64,000 nucleotides of DNA from Spirosomataceae bacterium TFI 002 (GTDB taxonomy: Bacteria; Bacteroidota; Bacteroidia; Cytophagales; Spirosomataceae), in NCBI GenBank assembly GCA_900230115.1, contig LT907983.1, positions 3,673,001-3,737,000 of the forward strand. The letters are read 5' to 3'. A model generated the notes under the pieces. The model made no database searches and was not told the origin of the DNA. It was given only the letters and a program-made list of their open reading frames with translations. Positions 8,805-15,362 of this stretch are shown in pieces. The translations under genes were made by a program, and so were the position numbers. How positions within the stretch are numbered: position 1 is the first letter of the stretch; each line of letters opens with the position of its first letter.

Positions 8805-10043
8805 TTAATAGGAGCATTCTACCAATGGTTGTTTAACATAAAAGCTGTTTAAAAGGCTACCACCCCAATTTTGATTATAGACTTCGGCAGTATACTTTTT
8901 GTTATGTTCAAATAAACCAGAGGAAATTTGAACGACATGAGGAGACGCCGATGGAGTGAAATTTTGATCAACAATGGTATTTCCAATTGCATCTTTGATT
9001 TTGTAATACCAGTAGTTTGTATTGTCTGGTACGAATCTGTCAATTTTCATAGTGATTAACGTTCCCGGAATATAATCTTCTTCAATGCTTATAGCAGCCG
9101 AACAGCAATCGTCGGGAGGTGGAAGTGTCGTTGCTGTGGGGCCTGAGTAATCTTTGTTAAAACGCTGAATGCATGAATATTGTGGTTTATGATCTGGGTA
9201 AATTGTTTTTAGCCTAAAGTGATAGACCTTCTCTGGGTAGTGAGCTGAAAGTACATTGACAGAGGTAGTGGTATTGGAAAAAATACCCACAGAAGTCCAA
9301 CTACTTCTGTTATCCGAAACTTCTATTTCGTAATGATCAACAAAGGATGAATAAGGATTGTCAATCAAGAATTGTATGTTGTTACCTAAATTCAAAATTT
9401 CAAATTGGCTATCAAATAGCAAATTACCATTTTTATCGTTCCAGTAATTCCCATCATAAACTACCAATTCCCTTAAGCCGCAATGGTAATAACTTGATCC
9501 TTTTCTTAGACCGTTATTTAAAGAAATGTTTGCCGCACTTGCATTATCGCCTACAGGGAAATTATGAATTAATGGGTGGTTTTCATCACTTGCAACTTGG
9601 CAGCTTTCACAGTTTCCAGTAATGATCAAGTTGTTTGTTTCACCTATTGAAAGGAGTGGAGATTGGCCGTCATAGCAATAATTATTATTGAATTTGATCC
9701 AAGTAACCCCACAAGGAGGTGTGTTTGTAAACTCTTGAAATTTTGTTCTAAATTCCACTGAAGTTCCTGCATTAGTATTATAAACAGCTTCAATGTACCA
9801 GTACCCATTTATTCTTCGGAATTGGTAGTTCCATGGAAAACCTTGAGCTGAGTTGTTTTTCTTGAGAATAACTGTCCCCGCATCACTGGCTACAGGAAAA
9901 GAGCAAGTTGGGTTACCGGGGATAACCGGGTTATAGGGTACATAAGTGCCATTCATCCATGAGGAGCCTGTTCCTGTGGCAGTAATTTGGCTAAAACTGA
10001 CAAATGTGCAATGAGCAAAAACGATTAAAAGTAATTTTTCCAT
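8805..10043 (-). CDS. secreted protein with the same N-terminal domain and fibronectin-like segments
   Basis: This 412-residue protein has a signal peptide ending near FVSFSQ (19). Residues 19-150 resemble the N-terminal domain of the 7461-8555 product: QITATG, MNGTY, GYWYIE, PPCGVTW, and ITGNCESC. Residues about 215-290 look like a fibronectin type III-like strand pattern (VDHYEIEVSDNRSSW, VYHFRLKTIYP). A second Cys-containing beta segment (DDCCSAAISIEEDY onward) runs to the end. No enzyme motif or T9SS domain is visible. The gene starts 21 bp after the LytTR regulator stop, so the two are probably co-transcribed. A role as an extracellular binding or matrix protein is inferred from architecture only. 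Confidence 0.75.
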   Translation of the reverse strand: MEKLLLIVFAHCTFVSFSQITATGTGSSWMNGTYVPYNPVIPGNPTCSFPVASDAGTVILKKNNSAQGFPWNYQFRRINGYWYIEAVYNTNAGTSVEFRTKFQEFTNTPPCGVTWIKFNNNYCYDGQSPLLSIGETNNLIITGNCESCQVASDENHPLIHNFPVGDNASAANISLNNGLRKGSSYYHCGLRELVVYDGNYWNDKNGNLLFDSQFEILNLGNNIQFLIDNPYSSFVDHYEIEVSDNRSSWTSVGIFSNTTTSVNVLSAHYPEKVYHFRLKTIYPDHKPQYSCIQRFNKDYSGPTATTLPPPDDCCSAAISIEEDYIPGTLITMKIDRFVPDNTNYWYYKIKDAIGNTIVDQNFTPSASPHVVQISSGLFEHNKKYTAEVYNQNWGGSLLNSFYVKQPLVECSY

Positions 10044-10064
10044 GCTCTGTGAATAGTTTATTTA

Positions 10065-10382
10065 TTAATGACCTATGTCTGTTAAACCCTTTAATCTCCT
10101 TCTTGAAGGCATTAGCTTTTTGCCTGTGCTGAGTACAAACTGATTGTTTTTGAATCGCTTCACGTACTGCATATTTACAACAAATTTTCTACTGATTCTT
10201 ACGAATTCTCCTTGCCCTGTGAGATGAGCATGGACACTTTTAAGGGTATTTGATATTACTCGAGATTTACCATCCACGTTATGAATAACGGTATAGTTGA
10301 TGTCTGCCTCTAAATATGTTACTGATGTGGGGTCAAAGGAAGTTCGTGCTCCCAGTACTACTAATTCTTTTAAGTTTTCCAT
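10065..10382 (-). CDS. LytTR-only DNA-binding protein
   Basis: The 105-residue protein is almost entirely one LytTR domain. The signature is visible: VTYLEADINYTVIHNVDGKS, then TLKSVHAHL, FVRISRKFVVNMQYVKRF, and the C-terminal LSTGKKLMPSRRRLKGL. LytTR domains bind DNA with beta strands and loops and usually follow a receiver domain, which is absent here, so any signal must come by another route. It is the first gene before the two secreted-protein genes and ends 21 bp before the nearer one. An almost perfect 22-bp palindrome lies 48 bp upstream of its start (10431-10452), a possible autoregulatory operator. Confidence 0.88.
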   Translation of the reverse strand: MENLKELVVLGARTSFDPTSVTYLEADINYTVIHNVDGKSRVISNTLKSVHAHLTGQGEFVRISRKFVVNMQYVKRFKNNQFVLSTGKKLMPSRRRLKGLTDIGH

Positions 10383-10430
10383 GTCTCTTTGTTTTGATAG
10401 ACCAAAATTGAGAAATGAAATGATGCAGCG

Positions 10431-10452
10431 GTATCACTAATATTAGGGATAC
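10431..10452. promoter_or_regulatory. 22-bp near-perfect palindrome upstream of the LytTR gene, candidate operator
   Basis: The two halves GTATCACTAAT and ATTAGGGATAC pair at ten of eleven positions. On the minus strand a promoter-like CAATTTTG (10403-10410, one mismatch to TAnnTTTG) lies 20 bp closer to the gene, so the palindrome would overlap the minus-33 region. It contains TAATATTAGGGA, found again at 8748-8759. Binding by the LytTR protein or another regulator is an inference. Confidence 0.45.
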
Positions 10453-10548
10453 GGGCAAATGAGGTACAGGGAATTTGACAATTTCACTGACGATCATAAT
10501 CGAATAATTTCGATTGCTTAGGGGAAATACAAATGCAGAAATACTTAA

Positions 10549-11181
10549 TTAGTTTTCTATTTCCTTACGGGCATTGAAGTATCCTTTCACTACAGTGAAA
10601 GTTGTAATAACGAGGAAGAAGATAATTACAAGATATACGTAGTCAATAATACCTGGAAAGTGAACTCCAAGATAAAAACCGCCACCTACTAATATAAATG
10701 CCCAAAGAAATGCACCAATGAAATTATACAATGTAAACTGTAAGAAATTCATTTTGACTAAGCCTGCAAGGATAGGAGCAAACGTTCTAATGATGGGTAA
10801 AAACCTAGCGATAACTAAAGTACGAGGGCCATATCTTTCAAAGTACTTTTGAGTTTTAGTTAAATACTCTTGCTTGAAAAATAGGTTATCTTTTTTGATA
10901 GTAATGCGTTCTCCAAATAGTCTCCCGGAGAAATAGCCCGTAAATGCTCCAAGAATGGCTGCTGAAATGACTCCAACTAGTAAAATAACTAAGGTAACTT
11001 TTAAAAGTCCTAGCCCTGCAAATACACCAGAAAGGAAAAGTAGATAATCGCCTGGTAGAAAAAAGCCAAAGAAAAGCCCATTTTCTATATATACGATTAG
11101 CACGATGGCAATTAATCCTCCGGTTTGAATGATCTCCTCAGAGTTCATTAGGTATTGAAAAAAATCTATGATTTGGTCCAT
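10549..11181 (-). CDS. DedA family membrane protein
   Basis: This 210-residue integral membrane protein shows the DedA (SNARE-associated/VTT) pattern. Glycine-rich segment NGLFFGFFLPGDYLLFLSG (about 32-50) precedes a hydrophobic stretch and a G-x-F-x-G-R-x-F-G segment (FSGRLFGERITI). The conserved helix YLTKTQKYFERYGPRTLVIARFLPIIRTFAPILAG (about 105-140) contains the conserved F/Y-x-R and G-x-R-x3-P features. Two further membrane segments follow. DedA proteins are linked to undecaprenyl-phosphate or phospholipid recycling and membrane homeostasis. The gene stands alone, 166 bp upstream of the LytTR gene and 214 bp downstream of the ABC-F gene start. Confidence 0.9.
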   Translation of the reverse strand: MDQIIDFFQYLMNSEEIIQTGGLIAIVLIVYIENGLFFGFFLPGDYLLFLSGVFAGLGLLKVTLVILLVGVISAAILGAFTGYFSGRLFGERITIKKDNLFFKQEYLTKTQKYFERYGPRTLVIARFLPIIRTFAPILAGLVKMNFLQFTLYNFIGAFLWAFILVGGGFYLGVHFPGIIDYVYLVIIFFLVITTFTVVKGYFNARKEIEN

Positions 11182-11395
11182 GTGAGAATCAGCTGGGCGT
11201 AAAAATAAACGGATTCTGATAAAAAGATATGAATTTCTTATGAAATCTCTTTTAAATCTTAAAACACTAAATAGGCTTCAACGTTTTAACGGATTTTTAA
11301 TCAGCTAAAAAAAGACAGAACTCCCTATAATACCCATCTATAGTTCACCTCCTTATAAGTATACGTTACTAAAGCGTTCTGAAAAAGCTAGCTGA

Positions 11396-13267
11396 CTATT
11401 TGCTGTATTCCGATAGCTCGAGCCAACGTAATTCGTTTTCCTCCAGCTTGTCTTTAAGTTCTTGTAACTCTTGACCCAAAGCTGCTAATTTTTCAAAATC
11501 CGTTTCACCTCCATTCATTGCTGCAATAATTTCCTCTTTGCGTATTTCTCCAGCAGCAATTTCTTTTTCAATGGTTTCGAATTCGACTTTTTCTTTATAG
11601 CTAAGTTTCTTTTTCTCTACTTCTGGTTTTACTTCTACAATGACATCGGGCTCTTTTTTAGTCTTTTTTGATTGACGCTCTTCTTGCTCTTCTTCATCTT
11701 TCCAGATTCTGTATTCGGTATAATTGCCAGGGAAATCTTTTATAACTGTTTCTCCTTCAAATGCAAAAATGTGATCCACTATACGATCCATGAAATATCT
11801 ATCGTGTGATACTACGAGCAAACATCCCGAAAATGACTCCAAAAACTCTTCTAAGACGTTCAGTGTATCTATGTCAAGATCGTTGGTAGGCTCATCAAGA
11901 ATTAAAAAGTTGGGGCTTTTGGCAAGCACTTTCAGTAACTGTAATCTTCTTTTCTCACCTCCAGAAAGCTTTTGAATAGGTTGGTGCTGCACCTTAGGTG
12001 GAAAAAGGAATAGCGAAAGTAAACCCGACATTGATAGTTCTCTACCATCGCCCATTTTAACATAATCAGCAATTTCTCTAACGCTATCTATCACTTTTTG
12101 ACCAAGGTCAAATTTTAATCCGCTTTGAGAAAAATAACCAATTTTGATAGTTTCACCTTTGATCACCTTACCAGAATCAGGTTTCGTAAGTCCCATTACA
12201 ATGTCCAAAAGCGTACTTTTTCCTACGCCATTTGGTCCTACTATTCCTATTTTATCACCTCTTTTGAAAGTATAAGAGAAGTCCTTCAAAAGCTCTTTTT
12301 CACCATAGCTTTTGGTTACATAATTGATTTCAAGAATCTTCTTTCCCATTCGCTCAGTTTTCATGCTGAGCTCCATTTTGTCATCTTGTTTGTATGCCTT
12401 CGTTTTGTCTTTTAGTTCATGAAAAGCATCTATACGATATTGAGCTTTGGTTGTTCTGGCTTTTGGTTGCCTACGCATCCACTCTAACTCTTTAGTAAGT
12501 CTATTCTTGTTTTTTTCGTAAGAAGCAGCTTCTAGTTGCATTCTTTCATCCTTTTTCTCAAGAAAATATGCGTAGTTACCTTCATATTTGTAAATCTGAC
12601 CATTGGAAATTTCCATGATACGATTACAAACCTTATCTAAGAAGTAACGATCATGAGTTACCAATAACAGAGTCATATTATTGGTAGAAAGGTAACCTTC
12701 TAGCCACTCTATGGCACTCAGGTCCAAGTGGTTGGTAGGCTCATCGAGGATTACAAAGTCTGGTTCTTCTATAAGAACTTTAGCAAGGGCAACTCTTTTT
12801 TTCTGACCACCAGAAAGCTCGTTCATTTTACTTTCAAAGTTCTCAATTCCCAACTTACTAAGAATTTGCTGCACTTTGGCCTCATAATCCCAGCCATTAA
12901 GTGAATCTAATCTTTCAATTGCAGAACCCAACAAGTCAATGTCATTGTTTTTGGTAGCTTTCTCGTAATCCTTAATCGCTTTGGTTATGTCATTTTCGGC
13001 AAAGAAAATGGTATCCATCACGCTGATATGACCATCAAACTCAGGATCTTGCTCCAAAAAGCCGAACCTAATGTCTTTTCTGATACTCACCTCACCGCCG
13101 TCGGTCTCTGTTTTACCTGCAAGGATATCGAGCATTGTTGATTTTCCACAACCATTGCTACCAATCAAGGCGATTTTTTCTCCTTGTAAAACCCCAAAAG
13201 TTAAGCCTTTAAAAAGCCATCTTTCACCAAGGTCACGACCAATATTTTCCGCAGATAAGTAATTCAT
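11396..13267 (-). CDS. ABC-F family ATPase (Uup-like)
   Basis: The 623-residue protein has two ABC ATPase domains and no membrane part. The first has Walker A GSNGCGKST (36-44), signature LSGGQKKR and Walker B VILDEPTNHLDL. The second has GPNGVGKST (about 345), LSGGEKRRL and LILDEPTNDLDI. The charged linker with MRRQPKARTTKAQYR is the ABC-F interdomain region that reaches the ribosomal exit or peptidyl-transferase region in characterised members. The C-terminus is a Lys/Glu-rich coiled coil (about 535-620), as in Uup, which helps bind nucleic acid. The likely role is ribosome-associated rescue or biogenesis. The gene begins 23 bp after the photolyase stop. Confidence 0.92.
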   Translation of the reverse strand: MNYLSAENIGRDLGERWLFKGLTFGVLQGEKIALIGSNGCGKSTMLDILAGKTETDGGEVSIRKDIRFGFLEQDPEFDGHISVMDTIFFAENDITKAIKDYEKATKNNDIDLLGSAIERLDSLNGWDYEAKVQQILSKLGIENFESKMNELSGGQKKRVALAKVLIEEPDFVILDEPTNHLDLSAIEWLEGYLSTNNMTLLLVTHDRYFLDKVCNRIMEISNGQIYKYEGNYAYFLEKKDERMQLEAASYEKNKNRLTKELEWMRRQPKARTTKAQYRIDAFHELKDKTKAYKQDDKMELSMKTERMGKKILEINYVTKSYGEKELLKDFSYTFKRGDKIGIVGPNGVGKSTLLDIVMGLTKPDSGKVIKGETIKIGYFSQSGLKFDLGQKVIDSVREIADYVKMGDGRELSMSGLLSLFLFPPKVQHQPIQKLSGGEKRRLQLLKVLAKSPNFLILDEPTNDLDIDTLNVLEEFLESFSGCLLVVSHDRYFMDRIVDHIFAFEGETVIKDFPGNYTEYRIWKDEEEQEERQSKKTKKEPDVIVEVKPEVEKKKLSYKEKVEFETIEKEIAAGEIRKEEIIAAMNGGETDFEKLAALGQELQELKDKLEENELRWLELSEYSK

Positions 13268-13270
13268 GCC

Positions 13271-13278
13271 GCAAAGGT
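13271..13278 (-). promoter_or_regulatory. minus-7 promoter box of the ABC-F gene
   Basis: Read on the minus strand, TACCTTTG matches TAnnTTTG and ends four bases before the ATG, the same spacing as at dnaX. This suggests a leaderless or very short-leader transcript. It lies in the 23-bp gap after the upstream photolyase gene, so the ABC-F gene may have its own promoter. No convincing minus-33 element is visible. Confidence 0.45.
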
Positions 13279-13290
13279 AATTTTCAAATA

Positions 13291-14841
13291 CTACAAAGTG
13301 GCTATGTTTTCAATATAGGTTTGTGCTTGATTCATTATTTCTTTTTTCTGAGGCGTTTCCATTTTGTCAAGAAGCCTATAAACCATTCCTATTCTTGGGT
13401 TTTTAGCCAGTTTTTCTCGGTTTCTTTCATGAAATTGCCAATAAAGGCTGTTGAATGGACAAGCCTTATCTCCAGTTTTTTCTTTGTATTTATAATGGCA
13501 ACTACCGCAGTAATCACTCATTTTATTGATATAATTTGCAGAACCTGCATATGGTTTACTTCCGACGATACCACCATCGGCATACTGACTCATTCCTCGA
13601 GTATTTGTAATTTCTACCCATTCAATGGCATCTATATAGATTCCCAAGTACCATTCGTCTAATTCATTTGGGTCTATGCCAGCTAATAGAGCAAAGTTAC
13701 CAATGATCATAAGTCGCTGAATATGATGTGCATATGCCTTATCTAGCGATTGTCCAATGGAATGTTTCAAGCAATTCATTCTGGTTTCTCCTGTCCAAAA
13801 CCATTCAGGTAATTGTCGTTTATTTTCGAAATAGTTAAGTGAGGCAAATTCAGGCATTTTTGCCCAATAAATACCTCTCATAAACTCTCTCCAGCCCAAT
13901 ATTTGACGTACAAATCCCTCGATTTGAGATAAGGTGATAGTATTCTGATTCTTTTTCCATTGTTCAATCGCGGCTTTTATAACTTCTTCTGGTGAAAGCA
14001 ATTTCGCATTCATTGCAAAAGATAACCTGGAATGATAAATAGACCATGAGTTTTTACTCATGGCATCTTCGTAGGTTCCAAAAAGAGGAAGACACTGGTC
14101 AAGGAAAAAATCCAAGAGTTGAAGTGACTCATCTCGGCTAATAGGCCAAATAAAATTATCTTCCTCTACCGTTCCTATTGTCTGAACTCCTTCATCTTTA
14201 ATGAGCTTGACGATTTCTTTAACGTTTTTATGAAATATAAATGGTGGGGTAGGGGTATGATCTTTGGGTAGTTTCTTGCGATTGTCAGCATCAAAATTCC
14301 ATTGATCACCTTGAGGTTCTTCTCCATTCATTAAGAGGTTGTGCTTCTTTCGCATCATGCGATAAAAGTTTTCCATTAAGTATGTTTTCTTGCCTTTAAA
14401 GAAACTTTCGAGGTCGCCGCGTTTTGTATAGAAATGTTCAGTATCGAAGTGTTCAGCTGTTTTGAGGTTTTCAAAATCACCATGGTTCACTTTCTCTTCA
14501 AAAGCTTTGAGCTGAACATCAAGCCGGTACTCATCTGGTAAGAGATATTGAAACTTGGTGGCACCTAACTCTTCTGCAATGGCCAATATATTTTTCGAGA
14601 TATCTTGTTGATTATCAGTATTGTCTAGGTGGATATACTTTACCTTATGACCGCTTTGTTCTAGTTCATTAGCAAAGTTTCGCATGGCAAGGAAAAATGC
14701 GATGACTTTTTGGATATGATGTTTTACATAATCCGTTTCTTGTCTTACCTCCATCATGAGGTAAAACACATTGTCATCTTTTTCTTGAAACCAGCTGTGG
14801 TTATGGTTAAGTTGATCGCCTAGAATTAGTCTTAGAGTCAT
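13291..14841 (-). CDS. iron-sulfur bacterial cryptochrome/photolyase (FeS-BCP, PhrB-like)
   Basis: This 516-residue protein belongs to the deoxyribodipyrimidine photolyase-related family. Its start, TLRLILGDQLNHNHSWF, is the family hallmark. The four cysteines for a 4Fe-4S cluster are C357 (RMNCLKHS), C445 and C448 (YCGSC) and C461 (KACPF). Their spacing (88, 3 and 13 residues) is that of PhrB of Agrobacterium. The FAD-binding helical region includes EGFVRQILGWREFMRGIYW and EWVEITNTRGMSQYADGG. PhrB repairs (6-4) UV photoproducts using FAD and a lumazine antenna. The gene begins 23 bp after the dihydrofolate reductase stop and is probably in the same transcript. Confidence 0.93.
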   Translation of the reverse strand: MTLRLILGDQLNHNHSWFQEKDDNVFYLMMEVRQETDYVKHHIQKVIAFFLAMRNFANELEQSGHKVKYIHLDNTDNQQDISKNILAIAEELGATKFQYLLPDEYRLDVQLKAFEEKVNHGDFENLKTAEHFDTEHFYTKRGDLESFFKGKKTYLMENFYRMMRKKHNLLMNGEEPQGDQWNFDADNRKKLPKDHTPTPPFIFHKNVKEIVKLIKDEGVQTIGTVEEDNFIWPISRDESLQLLDFFLDQCLPLFGTYEDAMSKNSWSIYHSRLSFAMNAKLLSPEEVIKAAIEQWKKNQNTITLSQIEGFVRQILGWREFMRGIYWAKMPEFASLNYFENKRQLPEWFWTGETRMNCLKHSIGQSLDKAYAHHIQRLMIIGNFALLAGIDPNELDEWYLGIYIDAIEWVEITNTRGMSQYADGGIVGSKPYAGSANYINKMSDYCGSCHYKYKEKTGDKACPFNSLYWQFHERNREKLAKNPRIGMVYRLLDKMETPQKKEIMNQAQTYIENIATL

Positions 14842-14864
14842 GTAATCAAAACCCGCTAATTCCT

Positions 14865-15362
14865 TTATTGTTTTTCGTAAGTTAGGATGGAAAGTGGATA
14901 GGCGGTTCCTTCTCCTATTTTGAAATCACGTTTGGCAGTTACTTTAAATTTACTTTCATCAAAAGTTGGGAAAAAAGCATCACCTTCAAATTCTTGATGT
15001 ACAATTGTGAGTTCTATTTTATCTGCCAAATGTATGGCTTCTTCAAAAATGGCTTGACCACCTATCACAAATACCTCATCTTGATCTTGACACAAGTTTA
15101 AAGCTTCCTGTAGCGAATGCACCGTTTCGAAATCATCATCGGTGTGGTAGTTTTCTTGACGAGTAACAACGAAATTGCCAGCTTTGGACCAAACTCTATG
15201 TTGACTTTCATAGCTTTTTCGTCCCATGATCATTTTTTTGCCCGCAGTTACCTTTTCAAGATTTCCCCAATCTACTGGAATAGGTTCAGGCCATGGTAAG
15301 GCATTATTTAAACCAATGGCTCTGTTTTTACTCATTGCCGCTATCAGTGAAATTTTAGGCAT
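14865..15362 (-). CDS. folA: dihydrofolate reductase
   Basis: The 165-residue enzyme reduces dihydrofolate to tetrahydrofolate with NADPH. It begins MPKISLIAAMSKNRAIGLNNALPW, the classic N-terminus. MIMGRKSYES is the cofactor loop, VFVIGGQAIFEEAI is the conserved VxGG segment and the C-terminal beta strands follow. D31 in IPVDWGNLEK is the likely acid equivalent to D27 of E. coli. The frame is open further upstream to 15416, but I choose 15362. A good ribosome-binding site (GGAGAG, 8 bases before) precedes it, the protein then has normal length, and the ATG overlaps the stop of the acyl-CoA dehydrogenase gene by 8 bp. The overlap points to translational coupling. Confidence 0.93.
   Translation of the reverse strand: MPKISLIAAMSKNRAIGLNNALPWPEPIPVDWGNLEKVTAGKKMIMGRKSYESQHRVWSKAGNFVVTRQENYHTDDDFETVHSLQEALNLCQDQDEVFVIGGQAIFEEAIHLADKIELTIVHQEFEGDAFFPTFDESKFKVTAKRDFKIGEGTAYPLSILTYEKQ

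Noticed and set aside
7461-10043. Prophage tail-fibre genes
   Set aside because: The head/stalk-like C-terminus recalls phage fibres, but both proteins have signal peptides and no phage structural, lysis or integrase gene is near.
12125-12415. 96-residue plus-strand reading frame inside the ABC-F gene
   Set aside because: It is antisense to a well-conserved ATPase and resembles no protein; the same holds for the other antisense frames in the nuo and gcvP genes.
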